The notes beneath the pieces are model-generated. The model did no database searches and was not told the DNA's origin. It was given only the letters and a program-made list of their open reading frames with translations. From the NCBI GenBank assembly GCA_009746045.1, contig RPFO01000041.1, forward strand, positions 9,454,468 through 9,518,467: DNA of 64,000 bases. Direction: 5' to 3'. Source of the stretch: Mesostigma viride (Eukaryota; Streptophyta; Mesostigmatophyceae; Mesostigmatales; Mesostigmataceae). This document shows, piece by piece, positions 11,400 through 22,566 of this stretch. Position 1 is the first letter of the stretch. Every line of letters starts with the position of its first letter. Both the position numbers and the translations under genes were made by a program.

Positions 11400-11839
11400 C
11401 AAAGCGTGAAAACATTAGCTTATTGGTGCCTTACGCATGCTTGCTTCTGCATGATAATTTTTTGAATGGGATTCAACTGTTTTTATGTGTATATAACTGC
11501 CGTCTTGTTTCACGTGTATGTATGTGAATACACAAATGTTCTCAGCATTGAGTTATGCACAATGCACATCAATTAATTTATTAAAAGTAATTAGTAATCA
11601 TGTAGACTGCGTCACGTGAGCATCGATTAAGTGAGACAACTATTCCTTGACGCAAGGCGGTCCAACGTCGTGTAAACTTGTACAAGCCGTTACTAGTTGT
11701 ATGAGAAATAAATCGTTGTCCTGATTAGCCAAGATGTTGCACTACCACAATACCCATGATGTTGCTCTTAATAATAATGCCATGTCCTATAATGCATGAA
11801 TGGGCGGTGATCTAAGCATGTCATAAAACATCCTATTCC
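11400..11839. other. E1 left subterminal non-coding region
   Basis: About 440 bp of AT-richer sequence between the left TIR and the heptamer array. Apart from the overrun of the gypsy reading frame (to 11527) I see no gene. Confidence 0.5.
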
Positions 11840-12296
11840 AGCGAGCAGCGGGCAGCGGGCAGCGGGCAGCGGGCAGCGGGCAGCGGGCAGCGGGCAGCGG
11901 GCTGCGGGCAGCGGGCTGCGGGCAGCGGGCAGCGGGCAGCGGGCAGCGGGCAGCGGGCAGCGGGCTGCGGGCAGCGGGCAGCGGGCAGCGGGCAGCGGGC
12001 AGCGGGCAGCGGGCAGCGGGCAGCGGGCAGCGGGCAGCGGGCAGCGGGCAGCGCGCAGCGGGCAGCGGGCAGCGGGCAGCGGGCAGCGGGCAGCGGGCAG
12101 CGGGCAGCGGGCAGCGGGCAGCGGGCTGCGCGCAGCGGGCAGCGGGCAGCGGGCAGCGGGCAGCGGGCAGCGGGCAGCGGGCTGCGGGCAGCGGGCTGCG
12201 GGCAGCGGGCTGCGGGCAGCGGGCAGCGGGCAGCGGGCAGCGGGCAGCGGGCAGCGGGCAGCGGGCAGCGGGCAGCGGGCAGCGGGCAGCGGGGCA
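11840..12296. repeat. Heptamer satellite (GGGCAGC)n
   Basis: About 65 tandem copies of a 7-bp unit GGGCAGC, with scattered GGGCTGC and GCGCAGC variants. It lies just downstream of the stop of the minus-strand E1 gene. All frames are open only because of the repeat. Confidence 0.95.
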
Positions 12297-12387
12297 AAGT
12301 ACTGCCAAAAAAAGGGACCCTGCTTTGGGCTGGGCGAAGCCAGCGGGTTACTCTAGTAATAATTAGTCACAAGGTCCTGTTGGGACG

Positions 12388-13286
12388 CTAACGCGGTGGC
12401 GCAAATTCGAATGGCACATACATGCGTGGCGCCTCGCGTGGCGCAGATTCACATGGCACATACATGCGCGGCGCCTCGCGTGGCGCAGATTCACATGGCA
12501 CATACATGCGCGGCGCCTCGCGTGGCGCAGATTCACATGGCACATACATGCGCGGCGCCTCGCGTGGCGCAGATTCACATGGCACATACATGCGCGGCGC
12601 CTCGCGTGGCGCAGATTCGCATGGCACATACATGCGCGGCGCCTCGCGTGGCGCAGATTCGTACGGCACATACATGCGCGGTGCCTCGCGTGGCGCAGAT
12701 TCGCATGGCACATACATGTGCGGCGCCTCGCGTGGCGCAGATTCACATGGCACATACATGCGCGGCGCCTCGCGTGGCGCAGATTCGCATGGCACATACA
12801 TGCGCGGCGCCTCGCGTGGCGCAGATTCGCATGGCACATACATGCGCGGCGCCTCGCGTGGCGCAGATTCGCATGGCACATACATGCGCGGCGCAGATTC
12901 GCATGGCACATACATGCGCGGCGCCTCGCGTGGCGCAGATTCGTATGGCACATACATGCGCGGCGCCTCGCGTGGCGCAGATTCGCGTGGCACATACATG
13001 CGCGGCGCCTCGCGTGGCGCACATTCGTATGGCACATACATGCGCGGCGCCTCGCGTGGCGCATAGTCTGGTGCCGGCACCGCTGCCGCTGTTGCCGCAG
13101 GGGGCGCACTGGCTGCCGGCACCGCTGCCGCCGCTGCCGCCGCTGCCGCCGCTGCCGCCGCTGCCGCCGCTGCCGCCGCTGCCGTGGTGGGCTCACCGGC
13201 TGCCGCCACCGCTGCTTTGGTGGGTGCGGCGGCTGCCGCCCCCGCTGCCACTGCCGCCGCCGCCTCTTTATGCTTCTGCAGCAGTC

Positions 13287-13317
<31 letters not shown>

Positions 13318-15109
13318 CTGCTGCAGCTTTGTCATCATGGCATTGAATTGCTGCTGTTGCTGTTGCTGTTGCTGCTTCATCATGCTGTCGAATTGCTGCA
13401 GCAGCGCTGCCATCCCCTTCGAATTTTCAGCCGGGGCGTCAGGCTGCTTGGCAGGCGCTGAGCCGTTTTCTGAGCGGCGCTGGCGCTTGACTGGTTTCGT
13501 CGCCGCAGCTTCTTTGGCAGGCTGCTTGCTCACGATGCGCTTGCCGCGCCCATGCACGTTGGTGACCTCCTGCAACGCGGGCAGCCCTGCAATTTGTGGG
13601 TCGGGCATGTCAGAGTCTTGTGTTATGCAAGCTGGCAGACGTGGCAGCGTAGCCGGGTATTTCGCCAAGAGGGCCGATCCTGGAAACTGCTCAGCGGACA
13701 AGATGAATGGCGGTGGGCCAGCACTCAATATCTGGGGCAGCAGGTCCGCCTTGTTCTTGATGGCCCAACTCATCACCGCCTGCATGTCCTCATTCCAAGC
13801 GGATGATGGGAGAACGCCCTTGTGCTCCAACCCCAGGGTAGTGGGAAACGTGGTGGCATTCTTGTCGTTGACAACGATGACCACTGCGTCGAAAAATCCG
13901 ATCGCGGACGGTCGCCTGGTTGGGCTGCCTTTGAGTCGGTCGAGCAAGTTTTTAAATTTCTTGTAGCGGCTCTGCCTCACAAAATGCGCGCAGATTGACG
14001 AGCTCGCGATTGCCCCCACTACCACCCCCACATGAGGCCATTCGGGGATTGCAAGGGCCACGATATCATCCTCGCTGTCGCTGGTGGAAGCACCGCCTGG
14101 TGTTTTGTGCATCCCCGGCCCTGCCGGTGGAGGAGAAAAAGCTAGTTCTTTTCTTGTGTCGCCGACATCGAAATGACGCGACGCCGAAGCCCGAAAGGTA
14201 CCAGCTGCAGGGCCCGGGGTGTTCTCCTTCTTGGAGGCGTCGCGCTCAACCACGGGAATGTGCGCGCCGCCAACAGCATGCTTGCCAACCGTGGGGCCCA
14301 TCGCAGCACGCAAAGCTGCATCACCTTGGCCGCTCTTGTCCTGATTGCCATCACCCATCGCACCCTTGCCTGCGCCGTTCTTTTCCTCCTCGCCATCACC
14401 CATCGCACCATAGCCTGCGCCGTTCTTTTCCTCCTCGCCATCACCCATCGCACCATTGCCGCCTGCGCCGTTCTTTTCCTCCTCGCCATCACCCATCGCA
14501 CCATTGCCGCCTGCGCCGTTCTTTTCCTCCTCGCCATCACCCATCGCACCATTGCCGCCTGCGCCGCTCTCCTCCTCGACGCCACCACCAAGCGCAACAC
14601 CGCCTGGGCCGTTCTTCTCCTCGACGCCACCACCCGTTGCATCATCATCGACATGACCCTCGTCATGCAATATTATCACCAGAACCCAGCTCACCATCGT
14701 CGACCCTTCCATCCACGACTTTGGCTAGCTTAACGAGTTTCCGTGATGGAACCTTAACGACCTTGCCCTTGCCGCCCAGCGAATAAAGAGCACCAAGGCC
14801 GGCCAGTTGGGCGTCGACGACCTTTTCCTTAAAATCGACAGGCGAGGCCTCCTTACTGATGGCGGTAGGCGGCCAAGGGCCGCCACACTCCTGGCAGGTC
14901 CACTCTGTGCCATCCTCACCCGCCGATGCATCCCTAAACATCCCGGTGCACAGCCCATGCAAGTGCTTGCCACACTGGCCTGAGCATGGATGGTTGGCTC
15001 CGCCCAGCAGCTCATTTTTGTCGACACTATCAAATCCGGTTGCATGATCAGCGCCGGGCAATTTCTTGCATCTATCGCCTGCGTAGCAGGGGCCGCTTGA
15101 CCCCTGCAT
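12388..15109 (-). CDS. E1 PHD-finger and poly-Q protein (gene A)
   Basis: Two overlapping minus-strand ORFs (15109-14663 and 14712-12388) appear to be one gene joined by a frameshift or an intron. The N terminus has eight zinc ligands in PHD-like C4-H-C3 order: CYAGDRC, then CSGQC, LHGLC and CQEC. A repeated acidic segment (GNGAMGDGEEEKNGAG) follows. A folded region comes next (FFDAVVIVVNDKN ... FILSAEQFPGSALLAKYPA) that is alignable with the E2 protein. Then come a Gln-rich coiled-coil stretch, a poly-Ala run and about 15 copies of a 14-residue repeat (APREAPRMYVPCES). PHD fingers usually read histone H3 tails, so a chromatin-targeting role in transposition is plausible but unproven. The gene diverges from the transposase-derived gene to its right. 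Confidence 0.7.
12400..13065 (-). repeat. 42-bp coding minisatellite in E1 gene A
   Basis: About 15 tandem copies of a 42-bp unit, encoding the 14-residue APREAPRMYVPCES repeat on the minus strand. One unit near 12890 is shortened by 27 bp, still in frame. The opposite strand is also open throughout. Confidence 0.92.
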
Positions 15110-15289
15110 TCTTCGCTTGCTACAGATTTAACCACCGGAAAATAGACAAAGATTGCACGCAACCTTCCAATAATGCCGGCTGCGATTTAACCTTCGTTTG
15201 CTGGGCGCTGCACGCTGCAATGTATCGAGTCAATTAGAAATTGCGCGGGATCTGGAACTTTGAATATATGTTTAGGCAAGAGGCTGCGG

Positions 15290-16045
15290 CGTCATTTGGC
15301 TGCAGCTGGGTAACTACTTGCGTCTTGCGGCCAAGATACGCAGCCTGCCTCGAGAGGGCTGCGTATCTTTGCCGCAGCCTGCCTCACCAGCTAAAAACCT
15401 TGCGGCCAAGATACGCAGCCTGCCTCCTCGAGGATATCCTCGAGGAGGCAGGCTGCGTATCTTGGCCGCAAGGTTTTTAGCTGGTGAGGCAGGCTGCGGC
15501 AAAGATACGCAGCCTGCCTCGGCAGCTGGGGAAGTAACTACTTGCGTCTTGCGGCCAAGATACGCAGCCTGCATCACCAGCTAAAAACCTTGCGGCCAAG
15601 ATACGCAGCCTGCCTCCTCGAGGATATCCTCGAGGAGGCAGGCTGCGTATCTTTGCCGCAGCCTGCATCACCAGCTAAAAACCTTGCGGCCAAGATACGC
15701 AGCCTGCCTCCTCGAGGATATCCTCGAGGAGGCAGGCTGCGTATCTTGGCCGCAAGGTTTTTAGCTGGTGATGCAGGCTGCGTATCTTGGCCGCAAGACG
15801 CAAGTAGTTACTTCCCCAGCTGCCGAGGCAGGCTGCGTATCTTTGCCGCAGCCTGCCTCACCAGCTAAAAACCTTGCGGCCAAGATACGCAGCCTGCCTC
15901 CTCGAGGATATCCTCGAGGAGGCAGGCTGCGTATCTTGGCCGCAAGGTTTTTAGCTGGTGAGGCAGGCTGCGGCAAAGATACGCAGCCCTCTCGAGGCAG
16001 GCTGCGTATCTTGGCCGCAAGACGCAAGTAATTACCTCCCCAGCT
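15290..16045. repeat. Nested palindromic repeat block between the E1 genes
   Basis: About 750 bp built from a few short modules: AAGATACGCAGCCTGCCTC, ACCAGCTAAAAACCTTGCGG and TTACTTGCGTCTTGCGGCC. They alternate between direct and inverted orientation. The centre CCTCGAGGATATCCTCGAGG occurs four times. The left edge (TAACTACTTGCGTCTTGCGG, from about 15309) is matched in reverse at the right edge (about 16030), so the block as a whole is one imperfect giant palindrome. It separates two divergent genes and may hold both promoters. Confidence 0.9.
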
Positions 16046-16523
16046 GCCGAAGCAGGCTGCGTACATTTTGGCGGCAAGTTCCCCAGCTGTTCGCTGCTTA
16101 GGCAAGTTGTTGCAACGACTTCGCCACGTGACTGCCAACAGGGGCGCCTGCGTTCAAGTCTTCAGTGCGTGCCCTGGCGGCACATCATTATTACGTAAAT
16201 AGCCGTGAAGCTTTCGGTACCTTAGCAGTTTATAGTTGGATTTATGGCAGACAAGGCTGACTGCAGGGTATTATTTTGTGGTTTAACAAGTGACGCCGAA
16301 ATGAATAGGCACGGAGCCGAAAAATAGCCGACGTAGTTGATTTGCATGGAGACGAGTTGTTAGCATTGATGACAAAAATGGGATTAGGTTTACACAGGAC
16401 AGTAATAGGCGCTGAGCTGCTTACTCTTATGAGGTCCGGCATCCATTCAGCGCCGGGGGAGTCCTGCTTTTGGTTTAGGTTGAAACTTTTATAAATGTTA
16501 GAGATAAAGGCTAGGATAGCAAA

Positions 16524-19318
16524 ATGGCCGAACATGTCGAGTGGGACGGAGGTATTGTCTCCGACTCGGACGACGATGACGATTTTGCGTACCATGACGG
16601 AGGGCTCGGTCGTGCTATACTGGCATCCCACGTGCCAAATGCTCTGCAACACCGACGTCCCCCGGCCCCCCATGTTGGTGGGGGTGGTGAAGAAGGTAGA
16701 GCAGCCTGCAGCCGATGAGGGGGGCAGCGAGCCTCACCTGGTCCTCTCTGTATACCGTGCCAGGAGCATGACCGTCGGATGCTTGGCATCAGTGGGACCC
16801 GAACAGCGCCACATGGCCTCTGCCGAGCAAGTCGTCCGCAAACTCCCACACAGTCACCATCGCAGCATCCGAGGTCATCCTCACCTATTGGATCCCGGCG
16901 AAGAAGCCCACCTCGCGCCACTTGGTGTCTTTGGATGCCAAGAAAAAGCTGTCTGCTGCGTGACTGACCGCGCTCAAGCAGGTGCCAAGGGACGCAGGTC
17001 ACCCGACGGTTGACTGGCAACTAGCTTCAACTCCCAAGGGTGTGGTGCGCATGGCTGAACGTTGCTGGCAAACGATCTTGGAGCAGGTGATGGGTGGCAA
17101 GCTCTGCCTGGTAGGACAACTTGTGTGCAGCTATGAGATTGTGCACGAGTCCGTCGGCGGCCGCACAGTGAACCGTCCTAGAAGATTCCATGGTCAAGTG
17201 GCAGCTGTGGACACGGAACATGGCAAGGTGGCTATGTTTTGGGGTGCTCAATGGGAAGAGCTGGCAGTGACGTGTGTGGACCTCCCAGAATTGGGGAAGA
17301 AAATCTGTGGATGCCCCGGTGTGTCCGTCCCTCCTCTGCAAGCGTCTGAGATCGCCGTTGCCGAGTCCCGCTTACGTGCGGAGGTGCACGCTGCGCTGAC
17401 CAGCGCAACTGCGCGCAGCTCGCCTGAGGCAGCGCGCGGCACGGCCGACACAACTAAGCGCAAGCCGCCTGCGCCTGCAGCAACCAGCACAGCCACGCGC
17501 AACCCACGTGCGGTGGCGACCAACTTGCGCGTAGCAGTGCGCGCCCTGAATGATAAGGCTGCAAGTGACTTGCGTGCGCCCGCGCGTGCGGCCACTGGCG
17601 CGGCTGCACCTGCCAACTGGCCTGCGCCTGCGCGCGCGGCTGCACCTGCCAACTCGCTTGCGCCTGCGCGCGCGGCAGCACCTGCCAATTCGCTTGCGCC
17701 TGCGCGCGCGGCAGCACCTGCCAACTCGCCTGCGCCTGCGCGCGCGGCAGCACCTGCCAACTCGCTTGCGCCTGCGCGCGCGGCAGCACCTGCCAACTCG
17801 CCTACGCCTGCGCGCGCGGCCACCTGCGCGGCTGCACCTGCCAACTCGCCTGCGCCTGCGCGCGCGGCAGCACCTGCCGACTGGCCTGCGCCTGCGCGCG
17901 CGGCAGCACCTGCCAACTCGCCTGCGCCTGCGCGCGCGGCCACCTGCGCGGCTGCACCTGCCAACTCGCTTGCGCCTGCGCGCGCGGCAGCACCTGCCGA
18001 CTCGCCTACGCCTGCGCCCGCGGCCACCGGCGCGGCAGCACCTGCCAAACTCGCCTGCGCCTGCGCGCGCGGCCACTGGCGCGGCTGCACCTGCCAACTC
18101 GCCTGCGCCTGCGCGCGCGGCAGCACCTGCCGACTCGCCTGCGCCTGCGCGCGCGGCAGCACCTGCCAACTCGCTTGCGCCTGCGCGCGCGGCAGCACCT
18201 GCCGACTCGCCTACGCCTGCGCCCGCGGCCACCGGCGCGGCAGCACCTGCCAAACTCGCCTGCGCCTGCGCGCGCGGCCACCTGCGCGGCTGCACCTGCC
18301 AACTCGCCTGCGCCTGCGCGCGCGGCAGCACCTGCCGACTCGCCTGCGCCTGCGCGCGCGGCTGCACCTGCCAACTCGCCTGCGCCTGCGCGCGCGGCAG
18401 CACCTGCCAACTGGCCTGCGCCTGCGCGCGCGGCAGCACCTGCCAACTCGCTTGCGCCTGCGCGCGCGGCAGCACCTGCCAACTCGCCTGCGCCTGCGCG
18501 CGCGGCCACCTGCGCGGCTGCACCTGCCAACTCGCCTGCGCCTGCGCGCGCGGCAGCACCTGCCGACTCGCCTGCGCCTGCGCGCGCGGCAGCACCTGCC
18601 AACTCGCTTGCGCCTGCGCGCGCGGCAGCACCTGCCGACTCGCCTACGCCTGCGCCCGCGGCCACCGGCGCGGCAGCACCTGCCAAACTCGCCTGCGCCT
18701 GCGCGCGCGGCCACCTGCGCGGCTGCACCTGCCAACTCGCCTGCGCCTGCGCGCGCGGCAGCACCTGCCGACTCGCCTGCGCCTGCGCGCGCGGCTGCAC
18801 CTGCCAACTCGCCTGCGCCTGCGCGCGCGGCAGCACCTGCCAACTGGCCTGCGCCTGCGCGCGCGGCAGCACCTGCCAACTCGCTTGCGCCTGCGCGCGC
18901 GGCAGCACCTGCCAACTCGCCTGCGCCTGCGCGCGCGGCCACCTGCGCGGCTGCACCTGCCAACTCGCTTGCGCCTGCGCGCGCGGCTGCACCTGCCAAC
19001 TCGCCTACGCCCGCGCCTGCGGCCACCGGCGCGGCTGCACCTGCCAACTCGCTTGCGCCTGCGCGCGCGGCCACCGGCGCGGCAGCACCTGCCAACTCGC
19101 CTGCGCCTGCGCGCGCGGCAGCACCTGCCAACTCGCTTGCGCCTGCGCGCGCGGCCACCTGCGCGGCTGCACCTCCCGACTCGCCTGCGCCTGCGCGCGC
19201 GGCAGCCGGCGCGGCTGAAGAAGATATGTTGTCTGATTCCCGTCGTCGCCGGGCACACCGTTACATAGTGTGTCCGGACAGTGATAGCGATGGAGCCCCG
19301 GAGGCTATGGAAACATGA
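16524..19318 (+). pseudogene. E1 remnant of the transposase gene: acidic start plus C-terminal domain
   Basis: ATG 16524 opens an acidic stretch like the start of the E2 gene. Almost at once the sequence changes frame to VVLYWHP, which in E2 lies after the transposase core and the minisatellite. The rest matches the E2 C-terminal domain (MAERCWQTI, LVGQLVCSYE, FHGQVAAVDTEHGKVAMFWGAQWEE, ICGCPGVSVPPLQA). The DUF7869-like core is absent, so an internal deletion removed the catalytic part. Several frameshifts occur before about 16985. After the conserved domain a minisatellite adds hundreds of Ala/Pro/Arg residues before a short Asp-rich end. The product is unlikely to be an active transposase but could still bind element ends. 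Confidence 0.72.
17565..19215 (+). repeat. 36-bp GC-rich coding minisatellite
   Basis: Tandem units of about 36 bp (GCGCCTGCGCGCGCGGCAGC...) encode APARAAAPANSP-type repeats. Higher-order blocks repeat about every 420 bp (near 18050, 18250, 18690). A one-base insertion (CCAAACTCG for CCAACTCG) at three places changes the frame, yet all frames remain open. Confidence 0.93.
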
Positions 19319-20070
19319 AGTCGCGGTTGCTACCATTGTTGCTACCAATGATTGCTATGTGTGCACCATGGCTGCCAACATTGCTGCTTCCTTTGCTGCT
19401 TCTCCGCTGATATGCCGTGCTTTTGATTCACTCTCTGCCATGCATGCCAGTATAGTGCTGCCACCATTGTCATGATGTAACTTGTCAACACCAATGCATG
19501 TTCTGATTCTGATGTGATTGATTATATTCCTGGCCTGCATGAGTCTGTTGAGGTTGTTTGTCGCTGCTGCGGCTGCTATGACCATTACTAGTGTGCTCAT
19601 GTGAGTTTTTTGCCATGTCCATTTGCGCAGTCATGGAGCATTTCAAGGTTTGCCCGAGATTTACGAGACCCAAGTGTCAGTCATTTTCCGCGAAGCCGCG
19701 ATATAATCCCTGACAGAAACTGGCAAAAACCACATGGAACATATGCAGAATCCTCCTTGATAATGTCTCATGTAGTAGATACATTCCAGCCTTTGCAATT
19801 ACAATCACGTCACTAAATTTTTAAGTATGCAAAATTACAAGCTGTGAGTGCGATTGTCTCTACTCATCATAAGATACCAGCTTGACAATCATGAATGCCC
19901 ATTTGGTTACAGCATATAAGGCAACTTGTCATTATATAACACAATTATTGACTTGAAACTCCTCGACCAATGCAAAAATTTGCCCAAACCTTCTATCAAA
20001 CTATTTTGGGAAGTCCACAGCATCCAAAAAACACATTTTTCAAATTTTCATTTAGGACAGACCTGCAGCC
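19319..20070. other. E1 right subterminal non-coding region
   Basis: About 750 bp between the end of the E1 plus-strand gene and the right TIR. It is AT-rich with short GTTGCTACCA-type repeats near 19320-19370. I see no gene here. Confidence 0.5.
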
Positions 20071-20103
20071 TCCCAAATCTGTCCTAACCCAAACAAACCA
20101 CCC

Positions 20104-20497
20104 CCCGGCGGAAGGGCGTGCCTTTCTGGAACGGGTAGTGCCGGACATTGTAGGGGCCCCCAGGGCGACCATCCTTGAGGATCACGTGCGCACCGAGGTT
20201 TTCATGATGGGGGTGAAGTTTGTTCGTGATCACCGCTGTGGGGTGGCGGATTGGTCGGCACTGACCCTTCTCTTTACCCACCCCCAGTATCTCGCTGGGT
20301 TCCTGACCATGTGGCCCCGGGGCACGTGGGTGGAGCTGTCCAGGTTGGGTCGGCAGAAGACGTCCCCATATCAGATCGCCTTCGAGGTGGACTTATGTGC
20401 GCATCCAGGGGCGATGACCCATATTATGACCCCCGTGGGGCGACGGGCTCTCCTTGAGGCCCAGCAGCAGCGGCGGACTACTAGCGGCGGACGCTAG
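20104..20497 (+). CDS. Post-pol ORF of the gypsy element, second part
   Basis: After E1 the post-pol ORF resumes in a matching frame (AEGRAFLERVVPDIVG) and runs about 130 residues to a stop at 20495-20497. This part looks folded and rich in hydrophobics (EVFMMGVKFVRDH, LTLLFTHPQYLAGFLTMWPRG, YQIAFEVDL). It has no transmembrane segment of typical length. Function unknown. Confidence 0.68.
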
Positions 20498-20689
20498 AGT
20501 AAATAGTTCAGTTTCGGGATGGATAGCGGAGTCCAATCCCCAGAGTTTTGGCTACTACGTCAGGGTTGGGCTTGTGTATCAACCTCTAGAGGAACTGGTA
20601 TTACTGACCTGTGGGTGGACCGAGGTCGGGACATAGTACTCTTATAGTAGTCTTGTTTTGTGATCCTATTCTATCTTTGTACGGTAGGG

Positions 20690-20717
20690 ACTACCGACCC
20701 CCGTGGGGGGGGAGGAG
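20690..20717 (+). other. Polypurine tract before 3' LTR
   Basis: A G-rich run (GGGGGGGGAGGAG) ends directly at the LTR start TGTTACG. This is the expected primer site for plus-strand DNA synthesis in LTR retrotransposons. Confidence 0.8.
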
Positions 20718-21300
20718 TGTTACGTCCCGGCCCTTTAGGTCAGACGTAACAATGGAATAAATTACTAAGGCCTTGTGGCCGTTGTACTGAGTTTTATGGA
20801 CATTGGCTATTGTGTGAATTGGACTAGTTATTTTGGTCCTAGGTTGTCCTTTTAGGGGCCGGTGCTGTGGCGCCGCGCCAGTTCTGAGTCTGTCCGTAGT
20901 TCTAGGCGTGGATCCTGTAGTTGAGGGTCGATGTCGGCCCGGATCCTACGTGGAATGATTGGCTTGGATTGTTCCAGGGAAATTGGCGTGTATCTGCGCC
21001 GCAATCAACCTAGGTTAAATTGGTCCGAGGACGAGAGTCTCGTCCTCTTGGTTTGATGAATGATAAGTGCGAATACGCCTACACATTGAGCCCGGGGCAA
21101 TTATCCATTTGTATTTGGTGTTGCTAGCCATTATGAGTGTGTACTAATTAGCTTGGCATCAAGCCGTGATGCCAGACATCTCACGACTCACGTCGTGAAG
21201 CGCAACCTACTTTAGGCTACCTTGAATTATTCCTAATTCCGGCAAGAAGGGTCTTTCGCTACGTAGCTCAGGCTAGGTGTGTCTGGGCTGGGACGTAACA
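20718..21300 (+). repeat. 3' LTR of gypsy element (583 bp)
   Basis: Begins TGTTACGTCCC and ends GGGACGTAACA, an inverted repeat of 11 bp with the usual TG...CA ends. It follows the polypurine tract. The next five bases ACTCC would be the target duplication, but the left flank is outside the window. Confidence 0.88.
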
Positions 21301-21861
21301 ACTCCTGGATCAATATATTGACCAAGCGCTCGCAGGTTTGAGCAACGATCTCTGCGGAACCCCACGGGTTGTCCTCCTCGCGCGTCTGCGCGTCCCGTAT
21401 AATGTGCGACGCGTCGGTGCCCTCCCCCAAAGAGCTCGTAGCCACCCAGTGATTATACAATCTGGGCCAGATTGTATAATCATACGCCGTATTATACGCC
21501 GTATCGCGCGTATTATACGCGATACGCGAGCAGCGCGTACGAAAATGGGGTACTTTCGTACGCGCCGCGTATTTTTAGGGTATTTCTTGCGTATCGCGTA
21601 TTTTTTTGCGTATTTTTTGCGTATTTTTGGCTCCGGCATCAGTTTACAGCTCGGGTGAAGCGGAAGTTTCTAGACTAGGCTGCGGCGCGCCGAGTAGTAG
21701 AAACAAGTGAGCAGCAAGGTGCCACTTGGCCAAGATCAATGCATATGGCTGCGTGTATTGGCAGGACAAGAAGGCACCGTTCAAGAAGACAAAATGTGCC
21801 AAGATCGCGGTCTGCCAGCAAGATCGCGGTGGTCACCTATCGTAGCATATCAACAGGCGCC

Positions 21862-22305
21862 ATGGCTACGGAGAGTGAGGAGATGGGCCATGATGATGAT
21901 GGGGCCGACGAGTTAGAGGCTGATTCTGAGGATGTTTGGACATATGTTAGCAAAGAGCGTGTCTTCAAGGATGGGCAGCAGACAAATAACTACCAAATGA
22001 CGGGCTCAGAATGCAAGGCACATTTCAAGGGTTCTTCTACCCGAGGAAGATGCCATATCATGGGCGGCACGTATGCCAAGGATGCGAAAGTGTGCCCATG
22101 CTCGAAGCCGCCCAATGGGCGGCACGTATGCCAAGGATGCGAAAGTGTGCCCATGCTCGAAGCCGCCCAAGGCATTGCGTCTCAAGCTGTTGAGAGAGCA
22201 GGCGGAGAAGGATGACAAGGCCAGGAAGAGAAAGGCGGGTAGTGACGCCGGGAAGCAGGCTGATGCGCGCGGGCGGCAGCCAAAGACAAGCTTACTGACC
22301 TTGTA
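21862..22305 (+). pseudogene. BED-finger-like hAT protein with a 55-bp frame-breaking duplication
   Basis: The ORF starts MATESEEMGHDDDGADE at 21862 and shows VWTYVSKE, ECKAHFKGSSTRGRCHIMGG and VCPCSKPP. This resembles plant-type hAT BED fingers, including the Gly-rich turn, His and final Cys. A 55-bp segment starting at 22060 is repeated at 22115. Because 55 is not a multiple of three, the frame changes. The natural continuation (ALRLKLLREQAEKDDKARKRK, basic) lies in the second frame after the duplication. The copy in the first hAT element lacks the duplication. Confidence 0.6.
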
Positions 22306-22416
22306 GAAACCGACGCCTCCGAGTGGCAGTCCGCTCATGTCAGCTCCTCCGGCATGGCCGGCTCTGGGCGCACTACTGCTGGGCCATCCGGTGCACTTTG
22401 TTACATGGCTTTGTAA

Positions 22417-22566
22417 CAATGAATCCGGTGCGACTCATGTCGCTGGGCACAATGGTTGCCACATTGGTTGCAGTCTGCCATGGTTATATCTTAACAACCC
22501 GTGGCAAGACTGCAACCATTGTGGCAACCATTGTGCCCAGCGACATGAGTCGCACCGGATTCATTG
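22417..22566. repeat. Long hairpin inside hAT-like copy 2
   Basis: Arms of about 65 bp (22417-22481 and 22501-22566), starting CAATGAATCCGGTGCGACTC and ending with its inverse, around a loop of about 20 bp. Confidence 0.88.

Larger units (their letters stand above)
11347..20103. mobile_element. E1: 8.76-kb GGGTGGT-type transposon, internally deleted
   Basis: The ends are perfect 30-bp inverted repeats beginning GGGTGGTTTGTTTGGG. They are followed on both sides by a second copy of the core TTAGGACAG. The flanks give a 3-bp repeat CCC, or a 5-bp CCCCG if the ends are taken as GGTGG. The host is the post-pol ORF of the gypsy element, whose frame matches across the insertion. Inside are a minus-strand PHD-finger/poly-Q gene (12388-15109) and a plus-strand gene (16524-19318) that keeps only the acidic start and C-terminal domain of the E2 transposase gene. 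A palindromic repeat block lies between them. E1 therefore looks like a non-autonomous or decayed relative of E2. Confidence 0.88.
1..21300 (+). mobile_element. Ty3/gypsy chromovirus-like LTR retrotransposon (5' LTR outside window)
   Basis: The order of domains on the plus strand is Gag with a zinc knuckle, retropepsin, reverse transcriptase, RNase H, integrase, chromodomain, an extra 3' ORF, a purine-rich tract and a 3' LTR. Protease-RT-RNase H-integrase is the Ty3/gypsy order, and a chromodomain after integrase marks the chromovirus-type lineages. The LTR at 20718-21300 starts TGTTACGTCCC and ends GGGACGTAACA. Three DNA transposons (3511-4278, 7354-8716, 11347-20103) interrupt it, so about 10.4 kb of the visible 21.3 kb is the retroelement itself. 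Single-base frameshifts near 2985, 5330 and 10850 mean this copy is probably dead unless they are sequence errors. The left boundary cannot be seen. Confidence 0.93.

Noticed and set aside
11840-12296. Telomeric repeat
   Set aside because: The heptamer GGGCAGC is not a known telomere unit (plant-type TTTAGGG or algal TTTTAGGG), and it is internal to a transposon.
11787-12308. Proline/cysteine-repeat ORFs on the minus strand (PLPAARC type)
   Set aside because: Pure translation of the GGGCAGC heptamer array, open in more than one frame.
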